From: Methylobacterium gossipiicola
GTDB lineage: Bacteria; Pseudomonadota; Alphaproteobacteria; Rhizobiales; Beijerinckiaceae
DNA length: 64,000 bases
Assembly (NCBI RefSeq): GCF_900113485.1
Contig: NZ_FOPM01000002.1
Coordinates: forward strand, 62,001-126,000
Direction: 5' to 3'
Positions 42,470 through 51,523 of this stretch are shown here, piece by piece (the first letter of the stretch is position 1; each line of letters starts with the position of its first letter). Below the pieces are notes generated by a model. The model did no database searches, had not been told where the DNA came from, and was given only the letters and a program-made list of their open reading frames with translations. The position numbers and the translations under genes were made by a program.

Positions 42470-43510
42470 ATGACCTTCAGCGCCAGCGATCTCCTCACCC
42501 TCACCCGCGAGGGCCTGTACTGCCCCCTGGGCGGCTTCCACGTCGATCCGACCTGGCCGGTGCCCCGGGCCCTGATCACCCACGGCCACGCCGACCATGC
42601 CCGCGCGGGCCACGGGCACGTGCTCGCCACGGGCCAGACCCTGCGGATCATGGCCGTGCGCTACGGCGAGGATTTTTGTCGAAGCCGGCAGGAAGCCACG
42701 CTCGGCGAGGCCATCCGCATCGGCGACGTCACCGTGCGCTTCGCCCCCGCCGGCCACGTCCTCGGCTCGGCCCAGATCGCCATCGAGGCGCGGGGCGTGC
42801 GCGTCGTGGTCTCGGGCGATTACAAGCGCGCGCCCGACCCGACCTGCCTACCGTTCGAGGTGGTGCCATGCGACGTGTTCATCACCGAGGCGACCTTCGG
42901 CCTGCCGGTGTTCCGGATGCCCGACACGGGCGACGAGGTTCAGAAGCTCCTCGATTCGGTCGCCCTGTTCCCCGAACGCGCCCACATCGTCGGCGCCTAC
43001 GCGCTCGGCAAGGCCCAACGGGTGATGGCCCTGCTGCGGAAGGCCGGCTACGACCGGCCGATCTACCTCCACGGCGCCATGGAGAAGCTGACGGAGCTCT
43101 ACAAGCGCGAGGGGGTCCCGCTCGGCGAGACCCCCAAGGTGATCCCGACGGAACGGGCAAAACTCCACGGTGCCATCGTGCTGTGCCCGCCCTCCGCCAT
43201 CCAGGACGTGTGGTCGCGCAAATTCCCCGATCCCGTGGCCTCCTTCGCGTCGGGCTGGATGCGGGTGCGGGCGCGCGCCCGCCAGAAGGGCGCGGAACTT
43301 CCGCTCTGTATCTCGGACCATTCCGATTGGCCCGACCTGTGCCGCACCATCCGAGACACCGGCGCCGGCGAGGTCTGGGTCACGCACGGGCAGGAGGACG
43401 CCCTGGTGCATTGGTGCGGGACGCAAGGCATCAAGGCCAAGCCCCTGCATCTCCTCGGCTACGGCGATGACGGCGAGGCGGAGCCGGCCGCCGAGGAGGC
43501 CGCGGCATGA
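42470..43510 (+). CDS. Ligase-associated DNA exonuclease, metallo-beta-lactamase fold
   Basis: 346-residue beta-lactamase/beta-CASP type nuclease of the family found beside ATP-dependent DNA ligases. The metal motif THGHADH (residues 37-43) is intact, with VVVSGDYKRAPDPT and ISDHSDWPDL later. It is thought to process ends for the ligase. Its TGA overlaps the ligase ATG by four bases. In the family's common cluster an Lhr-like helicase and a phosphoesterase follow; neither is here. Confidence 0.92.
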   Translation: MTFSASDLLTLTREGLYCPLGGFHVDPTWPVPRALITHGHADHARAGHGHVLATGQTLRIMAVRYGEDFCRSRQEATLGEAIRIGDVTVRFAPAGHVLGSAQIAIEARGVRVVVSGDYKRAPDPTCLPFEVVPCDVFITEATFGLPVFRMPDTGDEVQKLLDSVALFPERAHIVGAYALGKAQRVMALLRKAGYDRPIYLHGAMEKLTELYKREGVPLGETPKVIPTERAKLHGAIVLCPPSAIQDVWSRKFPDPVASFASGWMRVRARARQKGAELPLCISDHSDWPDLCRTIRDTGAGEVWVTHGQEDALVHWCGTQGIKAKPLHLLGYGDDGEAEPAAEEAAA

Positions 43511-45378
43511 ACGACTTCGCCCACCTCCTCGACCGCCTCGCCTACGAGCCGCGCCGCAACGCCAAGCTGCGCCTGCTGCAGGATTATTTCGCCAAGGCCC
43601 CCGATCCGGAGCGCGGCTACGCCCTCGCGGCCATGACGGGCAACCTCACCTTTCGCGAAGCCAAGCCCGCGATGATCCGGGGTCTGGTGGAGGCGCGGGT
43701 CGATCCGGTGCTGTTCGCCCTGTCGCACAACTACGTCGGCGATCTCGCCGAGACCACGGCGCTGATCTGGCCGGCGCCGACGAATGGAGATGCGGGTGGG
43801 CAGGGCGGGTCCCCTCTCCTGAAAGGAGAGGGACAGGGTGAGGTGGGTGCCGCATCCGGAGGGGTCACACACCTCACCCCAGCCCTCTCCTTCCAGGAGA
43901 GGGAGACCGTCGCGTCTCCCGGCACGGAAGAGCCCGCTTCGAAGCGTCCGCCGCCGTCCCTCGGCCACAACAACCCGCCGCCCCACATCCCGACCCTGGC
44001 GGATGTGGTCGAAACCCTCGCGACCATCCGCAAGGCCGATCTCCCCGGCCACATCGCCGGGTGGCTCGATGCCCTCGACGAGACCGGGCGCTGGGCGCTT
44101 CTGAAGCTCATCACCGGGTCCCTGCGGGTCGGCGTCTCGGCACGCCTCGCCAAGACGGCCGTGGGGGCGCTCGGTGGCCACGAGGCCGATGCCGTCGAGG
44201 AGGTGTGGCACGGGATGGTGCCGCCCTATCGCGACCTGTTCGCCTGGGTCGAGGGCCGGGGGGAACGCCCCACCACCCGCAACCCGGCGCCGTTCCGGCC
44301 GCCGATGCTGTCCCACCCCATCGACGAGGCCGGGGACTTCGACAAGCTCGACCCGGCGGCGTTCTCGGGCGAGTGGAAATGGGACGGCATCCGCGTCCAA
44401 CTCTCAGGGGGCCGCGACGAGGCGGGCACCCAGGTGGCGCGCGTCTATTCGCGCACGGGCGAGGACATCACCCACGCGTTCCCGGATCTCGCCGAGGCCA
44501 TCACGTTCGACGGGACGCTGGACGGCGAGTTGCTGATCCTGCGGGACGCCCGCGTGCAGAGTTTCAACGTCCTGCAGCAGCGGCTCAACCGCAAGGCGGT
44601 GACGGGAAAGCTGCTGGAGGAGTTTCCCGCCCATGTCCGGGCCTACGACCTCCTCACGGCCGAGGGCGAGGACCTGCGCGCCCTGCCCTTCGACGCGCGG
44701 CGGGCGCGGCTTGAGACCTTCGTCGGCGCCCTCGACCATGCCCGAATCGACCTCTCGCCCGTCGTTCCCTTCACGACCTGGGACGACCTCGCCGAGGCCC
44801 GCGCCGATCCCGCCGCCGTGGGCGCGGGGGAGGACGCCGACGCCATCGAGGGCGTGATGCTCAAGCGCCGCGACAGCCCGTATCTCCCCGGCCGCCCCAA
44901 GGGGCCGTGGTGGAAGTGGAAGCGCGAGCCCCACCTCGTCGATGCCGTGATGATGTACGCCCAGCGCGGCCACGGGAAGCGCTCGTCGTTCTACTCGGAC
45001 TACACCTTCGGGGTCTGGCGCGAACGCGAGGACGGGAGCCCCGAACTCGTGCCCGTGGGCAAGGCCTATCATGGCTTCACCGACGCCGAGTTGCAGAAGC
45101 TCGACCGCTACGTCCGGAACCACACCACCAAGCGCTTCGGCCCTGTGCGCGAGGTCGCTTACGGCCCCGACGAGGGGCTGGTGCTGGAGATCGCCTTCGA
45201 GGGCGTGCAGCGCTCGACGCGGCACAAGTCCGGCGTCGCCCTGCGCTTCCCCCGTGTCCACCGCATCCGCTGGGACAAGCCGGCGGCGGAGGCCGATGGC
45301 ATCGCGGCGCTGGAGACTATCCTGGCCCGAGGGGAGCGGGAGATCGCGCCGGGTGCCACCTTGGGAGACCCGGCATGA
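43507..45378 (+). CDS. Cisplatin/LigC-like ATP-dependent DNA ligase with in-frame repeat insertion
   Basis: 623 residues. N-terminal DNA-binding helical domain, adenylation domain with motif I EWKWDGIRVQ (nucleophile K291), GELLILRD, EGVMLKRRDSPYLPG and WWKWKRE, and a C-terminal OB domain. Residues about 94-142 (SPLLKGEGQGEVGAASGG, THLTPALSFQERE) are encoded by a palindromic repeat inserted in frame in the N-terminal domain; neighbouring sequence resumes at HIPTLADVVETLATIRK. The reading frame is open and the catalytic part whole, so the enzyme may still be functional. Operon with the exonuclease and YjbQ by four-base overlaps on both sides. Probably works in double-strand-break or end repair. 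Confidence 0.93.
   Translation: MNDFAHLLDRLAYEPRRNAKLRLLQDYFAKAPDPERGYALAAMTGNLTFREAKPAMIRGLVEARVDPVLFALSHNYVGDLAETTALIWPAPTNGDAGGQGGSPLLKGEGQGEVGAASGGVTHLTPALSFQERETVASPGTEEPASKRPPPSLGHNNPPPHIPTLADVVETLATIRKADLPGHIAGWLDALDETGRWALLKLITGSLRVGVSARLAKTAVGALGGHEADAVEEVWHGMVPPYRDLFAWVEGRGERPTTRNPAPFRPPMLSHPIDEAGDFDKLDPAAFSGEWKWDGIRVQLSGGRDEAGTQVARVYSRTGEDITHAFPDLAEAITFDGTLDGELLILRDARVQSFNVLQQRLNRKAVTGKLLEEFPAHVRAYDLLTAEGEDLRALPFDARRARLETFVGALDHARIDLSPVVPFTTWDDLAEARADPAAVGAGEDADAIEGVMLKRRDSPYLPGRPKGPWWKWKREPHLVDAVMMYAQRGHGKRSSFYSDYTFGVWREREDGSPELVPVGKAYHGFTDAELQKLDRYVRNHTTKRFGPVREVAYGPDEGLVLEIAFEGVQRSTRHKSGVALRFPRVHRIRWDKPAAEADGIAALETILARGEREIAPGATLGDPA
43812..43903. repeat. Palindromic repeat inserted inside the DNA ligase gene
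   Basis: Two copies of the stem CCCTCTCCT/AGGAGAGGG (43812-43832 with loop GAA, 43883-43903 with loop TCC) flank a GTGAGGTG...CACCTCAC stem (43838-43845, 43870-43877). All three are perfect. The structure could form a cruciform of about 92 bp, typical of REP/RPE-like units normally found between genes. It is translated here. Confidence 0.85.
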
Positions 45379-45845
45379 CGCGCGACGCGAAGATCGGCAG
45401 CCTCGACAATTTTCAGTCCGGCCCCGTCGCCCGACAGGCGAGCGCCCGCCTCACGGTGGCGACGCCGGGCCCCGGCTTCACCGACCTCACCCGCGTTGTC
45501 GCCGCGTTCGCGGCGCGCAGCGGGGTGACGGAAGGCGTGCTGACGGTGTTCTGCCGGCACACCTCGGCCTCCCTGACCATTCAGGAGAACGCCGATCCGG
45601 ATGTCCGCACCGACCTGATGACGGCGCTCGACGGCCTCGCCCCCCGCCACGGCGCCTATGTCCACGGGATCGAGGGCCCGGATGACATGCCGGCCCATAT
45701 TCGCACCCTGCTGACCGATTCGAGCCTGTCCATCCCCCTCGTCGGCGGGCGCCTCGCCCTCGGAACCTGGCAGGGGATCTACCTCATGGAGCACCGCGAC
45801 CGCCCGCATCGGCGGGAGGTCGTCCTGGCAGTGGTGGGCGCATAG
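45375..45845 (+). CDS. YjbQ family protein (UPF0047, secondary thiamine-phosphate synthase enzyme)
   Basis: 156-residue trimeric YjbQ-type protein with TVFCRHTSASLTIQENADPDV, GIEGPDDMPAHI and LALGTWQGIYLMEHRDRPHRR. The family's E. coli member has weak thiamine-phosphate synthase activity; its true role is unclear. It overlaps the ligase stop by four bases (ATGA), making the third gene of the operon, although no functional link to DNA repair is known. Confidence 0.93.
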   Translation: MTRDAKIGSLDNFQSGPVARQASARLTVATPGPGFTDLTRVVAAFAARSGVTEGVLTVFCRHTSASLTIQENADPDVRTDLMTALDGLAPRHGAYVHGIEGPDDMPAHIRTLLTDSSLSIPLVGGRLALGTWQGIYLMEHRDRPHRREVVLAVVGA

Positions 45846-45939
45846 CCGCCCGGCGGCGCTTATGCTGAACGAAGTGTTTCATGTGAAAATTATCGGCGTC
45901 CCATGATCGGAAATCGGGGACACCATGGCGTTGCGACTC

Positions 45940-47625
45940 TCAGGCCGCCCGGACCGTGGCGAGGAAACGGACCACCTCACCCTGAAGCGTCGCGGATTGG
46001 CGCGCGAGGTCGGAGGCGGAAGTAAGCACCTGTCCGGCGGCGGCGCCCGTGGTCTCGGCGGTGTCGGCCACGCCGGCGATGTTGGCGGTCACATCACCCG
46101 TGCCCGTCGCGGCCTGAGCCACGTTGCGGACGATTTCCTGGGTCGCCGCACCCTGCTGCTCGACGGCGGCCGCGATGGAGGTGGCGACGCCGCTGATCTC
46201 TTCGATGCGCGTGGTGATCGTCCCAATGGCCGTCACGGCCTGCTCCGTCGAAGTCTGGATGCGGGTGATCTGCTCGCCGATCTCCTGTGTCGCCCGCGCC
46301 GTCTGGGTGGCGAGCTCCTTCACCTCGGCCGCCACCACGGCGAAGCCCCGGCCCGCCTCACCGGCCCGCGCCGCCTCGATGGTTGCGTTGAGGGCCAGCA
46401 GATTCGTCTGGCCGGCGATGGACGAAATCATCGCCACCACGTCGCCGATCCGCGACGCCGCGGCGCTCAGTTCCCGAACCAGCAAACCGGTCTGGGCGGC
46501 TTCGCGCACGGCAAGGCCCGCGAGATTGGCCGAACCGTCGACCTGACGGCCGATCTCCGACACGGAAGAACCGAGTTCCTCGGCGGCGGCCGCGACGGTA
46601 TTGACGTTCGAGGCCGCCGCTTCGGCTGCCGTCGCCACGGTGGAGGATTTGGCCGCCGTCTGCGTCGCCGTCGCGGTCATCGTCCGGGCGGTGGTCTCCA
46701 ATTGCGTCGCGGCTCCGCCGATCCCCGCCACCACATGGGTGATGGATTCCTCGAACCCCTGGATCAGACCGCCGAGGGCCTCGGCCCGGCGCTGGGTTCG
46801 GGCCCGCTCCGCCTCTTGTTCGCCCTGCAATTGCTCACGGGCGATGGCGTTGTCGCGAAACACCAGGACCGCACGCGCCATGGCGCCGACCTCATCGGAG
46901 CGCTCCGCCTCGGGGAGTTCGAGGTCGGTCCGCCCGGTCGCGAGGGCGCCCATGGCCTGGTTCAGACGATCCATCGGCCGCAGGATGGAGCGGATGATGA
47001 GGAACGAGACGCCGCCGAGGACGAGCAGAATCAGCGCTCCGAAGATCGCGAGACGCCCGGCCTGAACCCAGACCATGGTGGTCAGGTCACTGATGTGGAG
47101 GCCCGTCGCGACGAAGAGCCCCCAGGACTTGTCGTAGCGGAAGACGCTGACCTTCGGGCTCGGCGCCGTCTCACCGGCCTTGACCCAAACGTAACGGACA
47201 TTCGCCTGCCCGTCGCGGCGCGCCCGAGGCAGCACGTCGGCGATGAACCGGAAGCCATCGGCGTCGGCCTGCTGGCTGTAATCGCGGCCGATCATGCTGG
47301 GGGTCGGATGGCTGAGGAAGACGGCGTTCTCGTCGAGGACGAAGAAATAGCCGTCGGTGCCGTAGCGCATGGCCGCGATGTCGCCGAGGGCGGCGGCGCG
47401 GGCGGCCGCTTCGGTCATCTCGCCCTTCGCGGCGAGGTTTTGATAACGGCCGATCACGCCCATGGCCGCGTCGGTGAGAACGCCAACGCGCGCCAGGCGC
47501 TGCTCCAGCATGGCCTTGTACTGGTAGTCCAGCACAAGCCCGCCCAGGGCGAGGAAGCAGAGCCCCGCCACGGCGACGAGCAGGTACAGCTTGCGGGGCA
47601 GATTGAGCTTGAACATCGGTGGCAT
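45940..47625 (-). CDS. Methyl-accepting chemotaxis protein with single Cache sensor
   Basis: 561 residues from ATG 47625 ([13 protein letters not shown]), with GAGGTGA upstream. Transmembrane segments near 13-33 and about 190-212 enclose a periplasmic sCache_2-like domain ([22 protein letters not shown]). HAMP ([14 protein letters not shown]) and a long cytoplasmic helical bundle with the hairpin tip [30 protein letters not shown] follow. The C-terminus FLATVRAA lacks an NWETF-type CheR tether. Ligand unknown; stands alone. Confidence 0.94.
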   Translation of the reverse strand: MPPMFKLNLPRKLYLLVAVAGLCFLALGGLVLDYQYKAMLEQRLARVGVLTDAAMGVIGRYQNLAAKGEMTEAAARAAALGDIAAMRYGTDGYFFVLDENAVFLSHPTPSMIGRDYSQQADADGFRFIADVLPRARRDGQANVRYVWVKAGETAPSPKVSVFRYDKSWGLFVATGLHISDLTTMVWVQAGRLAIFGALILLVLGGVSFLIIRSILRPMDRLNQAMGALATGRTDLELPEAERSDEVGAMARAVLVFRDNAIAREQLQGEQEAERARTQRRAEALGGLIQGFEESITHVVAGIGGAATQLETTARTMTATATQTAAKSSTVATAAEAAASNVNTVAAAAEELGSSVSEIGRQVDGSANLAGLAVREAAQTGLLVRELSAAASRIGDVVAMISSIAGQTNLLALNATIEAARAGEAGRGFAVVAAEVKELATQTARATQEIGEQITRIQTSTEQAVTAIGTITTRIEEISGVATSIAAAVEQQGAATQEIVRNVAQAATGTGDVTANIAGVADTAETTGAAAGQVLTSASDLARQSATLQGEVVRFLATVRAA

Positions 47626-47755
47626 CTCGTCCGCATCACCTCGGGGGCAAGAATGCGCCCGCCAGCCTGCGATCCGGCGAGTGTCCACCCCGGCGGTTAA
47701 AATGCTCTCTCTACGCGAGTGAGTCCCTCGCGCACCCGCGATGTTCGAACCCTCC

Positions 47756-48463
47756 TCAACCCGTGGTGTCCGCCACGAACGCCGAATATCCCTTGGCCCG
47801 CAATTCACAGGCCGGGCACGCGCCGCAACCATAGCCCCAGGCATGCCGCGCGCCGCGCTCGCCGAGGTAGCAGGTGTGGCTCGCTTCCACGATGAGATCG
47901 ACGAGGGGGCGCCCGCCGAGCTCCTCCGCGAGGCGCCACGTGTTGGCCTTGTCGATCCACATGAGAGGGGTGTGGAGGACGAAGCGGCGGTCCATGCCGA
48001 GATTGAGCGCCACTTGGAGCGCCTTGATGGTGTCGTCGCGGCAATCGGGATAGCCCGAATAATCCGTCTCGCACATGCCGCCGACGATGTGGCGTAGGCC
48101 CCGGCGATAGGCCAGGGCCGCCGCGAAGGTGAGGAACAGGAGGTTGCGGCCCGGCACGAAGGTGTTGGGCAGGCCGTCCGCCGCGAAGGCGATCTGCGTG
48201 TCGCGGGTAAGCGCCGTGTCGGAAACGGCGCCGAGGGCCGCGAGGTCGAGGGTGTGATCGGGACCGAGGCGCCGGCCCCAGGCCGGGTTCAGGGCCGTCA
48301 TGCCGGCCCGCAGGGCGGCGCGGCCGTTGAGTTCGATGCGGTGGCGCTGACCATAATCGAACCCGAGGGTCTCGACTTTGGCGAAGCGATCGAGGGCCCA
48401 GGCGAGGCAAGTGGCCGAATCCTGCCCGCCGGAGAACAGCACCAGGGCGCGGTTGTCGCTCAC
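47756..48463 (-). CDS. queC: 7-cyano-7-deazaguanine synthase QueC
   Basis: 235 residues. Makes preQ0 from 7-carboxy-7-deazaguanine with ATP and ammonia. N-terminal PP-loop [16 protein letters not shown] and, near the C-terminus, zinc cysteines in [10 protein letters not shown] and [17 protein letters not shown]. Starts with GTG overlapping the queD TGA (GTGA). Last gene of the queE-queD-queC run. Confidence 0.96.
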   Translation of the reverse strand: MSDNRALVLFSGGQDSATCLAWALDRFAKVETLGFDYGQRHRIELNGRAALRAGMTALNPAWGRRLGPDHTLDLAALGAVSDTALTRDTQIAFAADGLPNTFVPGRNLLFLTFAAALAYRRGLRHIVGGMCETDYSGYPDCRDDTIKALQVALNLGMDRRFVLHTPLMWIDKANTWRLAEELGGRPLVDLIVEASHTCYLGERGARHAWGYGCGACPACELRAKGYSAFVADTTG

Positions 48464-48843
48464 GGGTGCCCGCCGCCCTTCGGCGCCCCCTCACCCTCGT
48501 ATTCGGCCCAGGACATGGGCGTCTCGTAGACCTTCACGGAGGACAGCGCCGGCAGTGCCCCCTTGATACGGGTCCAGACCCAGGCGGCGATATGCTCGGC
48601 CGTGGGGTTCTCGAGGCCCGGAATGTCGTTGAGGCAGTAATGGTCGAGCTGAAGCAGCACGGGGGCAAAGGCGTGCTCGACGTCGAAGAAATCCACCACC
48701 CATCCGGTCTGCGGATCGACGGCGCCCGTGAGGGTGAGTTCGACCCGATAGGAATGCCCATGCATGCGATGGCAGCGATGGGTCTCGGGTACGTTCGGCA
48801 GGCGATGCGCCGCCTCGAAGGTGAAGGCTTGGGTGATCTTCAT
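48460..48843 (-). CDS. queD: 6-carboxytetrahydropterin synthase QueD
   Basis: 127 residues. Converts dihydroneopterin triphosphate to 6-carboxy-5,6,7,8-tetrahydropterin in preQ0 synthesis. Zinc histidines lie in FEAAHRLPN and HGHSY, with the catalytic Cys in [11 protein letters not shown]. The later DFFDVEH and [14 protein letters not shown] are typical. Five bases after queE. C-terminal tail ([13 protein letters not shown]) is longer than in most QueD. Confidence 0.96.
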   Translation of the reverse strand: MKITQAFTFEAAHRLPNVPETHRCHRMHGHSYRVELTLTGAVDPQTGWVVDFFDVEHAFAPVLLQLDHYCLNDIPGLENPTAEHIAAWVWTRIKGALPALSSVKVYETPMSWAEYEGEGAPKGGGHP

Positions 48844-48848
48844 GGGCG

Positions 48849-49487
48849 TTACGGGATTCCGATGATCTTGTGGGTCTGGAGCGAGAGCCGCCAGCGCGCG
48901 TCACTCCGGCAATAGGCCACGGCCGCTTGCGTGTTGGCGAGGCGCTCCGGCCCGTCCATGGGCTGGAGCCAATGGTGCCGAAAGGCGAGATCGGCGAAGC
49001 GCGCCGGATCGGCCTCGGCTTCGACCTGCGGATAGACGAGCTTCAGCTCGTGGCCGGTGATCTGCACCAGGGGGTTGCCGGCCTTCGGACTGACACAGAT
49101 CCAGTCGATCCCCTCGGGGGCGGCAAGCGTGCCGTTGGTCTCCACCGCGATCTCGAAGCCTCGGGCATGCACAGCCGCGATCAGGGCAGGATCGAGTTGA
49201 AGCAGGGGCTCGCCGCCGGTGAACACCACGTAGTGATTGCGCGGCCCGCCCTCCCAGGCTGCCGCGATGGCCTCGGCCAGATCCTCCGGGGTGGCGAACC
49301 GGCCGCCGCCCTCGCCGTCGAGGCCGACAAAATCCGTATCGCAGAACCGGCAGGCCGCCGTGGCGCGATCCTCCTCGCGACCGGACCACAGGTTGCAGCC
49401 GGCGAAGCGACAGAACACCGCCGCGCGGCCCGCCTGCGCCCCCTCCCCCTGGAGCGTGTGGAAGAGTTCCTTGACCGCGTAAGCCAT
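48849..49487 (-). CDS. queE: 7-carboxy-7-deazaguanine synthase QueE
   Basis: 212-residue radical-SAM enzyme producing CDG from carboxytetrahydropterin. The cluster cysteines are CNLWSGREEDRATAACRFCDTDF, spacing C-x14-C-x2-C, a known QueE variant of CxxxCxxC. Then FTGGEPLLQLD and AVETNGT, and WLQPMDGPE. ATG 49487 begins MAYAVKELFHTLQGEG, the common start. First of three tightly linked queuosine genes. Confidence 0.95.
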   Translation of the reverse strand: MAYAVKELFHTLQGEGAQAGRAAVFCRFAGCNLWSGREEDRATAACRFCDTDFVGLDGEGGGRFATPEDLAEAIAAAWEGGPRNHYVVFTGGEPLLQLDPALIAAVHARGFEIAVETNGTLAAPEGIDWICVSPKAGNPLVQITGHELKLVYPQVEAEADPARFADLAFRHHWLQPMDGPERLANTQAAVAYCRSDARWRLSLQTHKIIGIP

Positions 49488-49881
49488 GCTGTTCCGGGGC
49501 GCCCGCCAGGCGGGACTGAATTCTACGATGTCCGCGCGATCGCCTCGCCTCGAGGAGATGCGGCGGGCCCCCCCTGTCAGAAGAAGGACCCGCGCCCGTG
49601 ACAGACCGCGGGGATCATCCGAAAAGGGATCATTCGAACGTTCCGCCCAGCCCATAAGCCCGCCGCGTCCGCGAGGCTACACCCCGAAACGGACACGGGG
49701 CATGCCGAAACGCGGAGCGGGGCGCCCGCCGCCATGCTCTCGCCACGGAAACGGGGTTTGTGCGCCACAGATCGTCGACGGTCGCACGCCCGTCTCGCCG
49801 AAGCTTAGCCGTTGCCCTAATTCTCTCCGCGCGGACCGATCCCCATCGGGCCGGAACGGTCCCTTGCAAAGAACAGGCTCG
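49488..49881. other. 394-bp divergent region between queE and the carboxypeptidase gene
   Basis: Non-coding by all signs. Contains CTGTCA (49574) and TGACAG (49599), a loose 6-bp inverted repeat. No preQ1 riboswitch-like motif and no strong -35/-10 were recognised on either strand. Confidence 0.5.
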
Positions 49882-51393
49882 ATGTCGAACTCCCTGTTGA
49901 GGCGTCTCGCGTTCGGTTTCGCCGCCGGTATCGGCCTGCTCGGAGCCGGTTCGGCCGGCGCGGTCACGGCGCCGATCCTCGTGGTCGAGGTCGATTCCGG
50001 CAAGGTGATCTACGCGCAGGGCGCCACCGACCCGTGGTTTCCCGCCTCCATCACCAAGCTGATGACCACCTATGTTGCCCTCGACCTCGTGCGTCAGGGC
50101 AAGGTCTCGATGAATTCGCTGATCACGATCTCGGCCGCCGCCGCCGCCGAGCCGCCCTCCAAGATGGGGTTCCGGCCGGGCACGCAGCTCACCCTCGACA
50201 ATGCCCTGAAGATCATCATGGTGAAGTCTGCCAACGACGTCGCCTGGGCCATCGGCGAGACCCTGGGCGGCTCCGTGGAGAACTTCGCCGCCCTGATGAA
50301 CGACACAGCCCGGCGCATCGGGATGCACGAGAGCCGCTGGACCAACCCGAACGGTCTGCCCGACGCCCGGCAATGGACATCGGCCCGCGACATGGCGATC
50401 CTCGGTCGCGCCCTCATCCGCGACTTCCCCGAGAATCGCGACCTGTTCTCCATTTCGGCCATCCAGTTCGGCAAGTCGATCATGGCCAACCACAACGGCC
50501 TGCTCGGGCGCTATCCCGGCGCCGACGGCATGAAGACCGGCTTCATCTGCTCGGGCGGCTTCAACGTGGTGTCGAGCGCCACCCGCAACGGGCGTCGCCT
50601 CATCACCGTGGTGATGGGCCAGCCGAGCGCCCGCGAGCGTGACCTCAAGGCGTCCGATCTGTTCGATTACGGCTTCAACCAAACCACCGGCTGGACCGCC
50701 CAGACCCTCGATTCCCTGCCGGCCTCGAACATCTCCGAACCGCCGGACCTGCGCCCCTATATCTGCGACCGCAAGAAGCCGATGCCGGTGGACGAGGGGC
50801 CGGGGGCGATTGCCGGCAATACCGACAGTTCCAACGCCCAGATCCTCGCCGCCGCCGCCCCTCCCGGCTCGGCCCTGGCGCTGGCCACCCTCAACAACGG
50901 CGCCATGCGCGGCCGGGCACTTCCGGCCCGCGCGCCGCTGCAGCCGATCCCCGTCTGGATCGGCCGCGATCCGGCCGACGGTGCCGCGATCCTGACCGCC
51001 CAGGCCGAGGCCGAGAAGGCCGAGCGCGCCCAGGCCCAGGCCGCCGCCCGCCAGACCCGCCTCGACGCCCTCGCGGCCCGCCGCGCGGCGGCCAAGGACG
51101 CCAAGGCGAAAACACCCGAGGCGAAGAAAGCCCTGGCGCGCGGAAAATCCGCCGTGCCGTCATCGGCCAGCGCCTACGCCCCCGCCGAGGCGACCCCGCT
51201 GCTGGAGGGCGCACCGAAATTGAAGGTCAACACCCTTCACAAGCCATCGGCCAAGGAACAGCCGAAGGCGCAAGCGAAGTCTCCCGCCAAAGCCCAGGCC
51301 AAGCCCGCCGCGAAGGTGGAGGCGAAACCCGTGGCGAAGCCGAAGCAGAGCGCCAGGCCCGCCCGAGCCGCGAAGGCGGCCGACGCCGAGTAG
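49882..51393 (+). CDS. D-alanyl-D-alanine carboxypeptidase (DacC/DacF type, S11)
   Basis: 503-residue periplasmic penicillin-binding protein that trims the terminal D-Ala of peptidoglycan stem peptides. Signal peptide about 1-27. Catalytic S56-x-x-K59 (SITK), S116-A-N118 and K218-T-G are all present. After the enzymatic domain (to about 265) a long low-complexity tail extends to the end, rich in Ala, Lys and Pro (KSPAKAQAKPAAKVEAKPVA), which may bind the wall or cell surface. ATG 49882 gives MSNSLLRRLAFGFA, a sensible signal start. Confidence 0.94.
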   Translation: MSNSLLRRLAFGFAAGIGLLGAGSAGAVTAPILVVEVDSGKVIYAQGATDPWFPASITKLMTTYVALDLVRQGKVSMNSLITISAAAAAEPPSKMGFRPGTQLTLDNALKIIMVKSANDVAWAIGETLGGSVENFAALMNDTARRIGMHESRWTNPNGLPDARQWTSARDMAILGRALIRDFPENRDLFSISAIQFGKSIMANHNGLLGRYPGADGMKTGFICSGGFNVVSSATRNGRRLITVVMGQPSARERDLKASDLFDYGFNQTTGWTAQTLDSLPASNISEPPDLRPYICDRKKPMPVDEGPGAIAGNTDSSNAQILAAAAPPGSALALATLNNGAMRGRALPARAPLQPIPVWIGRDPADGAAILTAQAEAEKAERAQAQAAARQTRLDALAARRAAAKDAKAKTPEAKKALARGKSAVPSSASAYAPAEATPLLEGAPKLKVNTLHKPSAKEQPKAQAKSPAKAQAKPAAKVEAKPVAKPKQSARPARAAKAADAE

Positions 51394-51402
51394 CACCATC
51401 GG

Positions 51403-51442
51403 CTGTCCTTCCGGGGCGCCGTTGGCGACCCCGGAAGGACAG
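51403..51442. terminator. Hairpin after the carboxypeptidase gene
   Basis: CTGTCCTTCCGGGG and its complement pair over 14 bp, loop CGCCGTTGGCGA with an internal CGCC/GGCG. Ten bases after the stop. The T content after it is poor (GGTGAGTTT), so termination is probable but not certain. Confidence 0.65.
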
Positions 51443-51523
51443 GGTGAGTTTGACGAGCATCGGTCGTCTCTCAGACGGATCGACCGGATTGAGCCCGACG
51501 CTCAGCCGGGTTAGGCCGTCGCC

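Noticed and set aside
45925..47700. 591-codon plus-strand open frame
   Set aside because: Opposite the chemoreceptor gene; translation is Arg/Gly/His-rich noise.
47626..49881. preQ1 riboswitch near queCDE
   Set aside because: No compact H-type pseudoknot motif with A-rich tail was found upstream of queE, and queE is the first gene.
51394..51523. Cobalamin riboswitch before the CobW gene
   Set aside because: Only the carboxypeptidase terminator hairpin is present; no B12 box.
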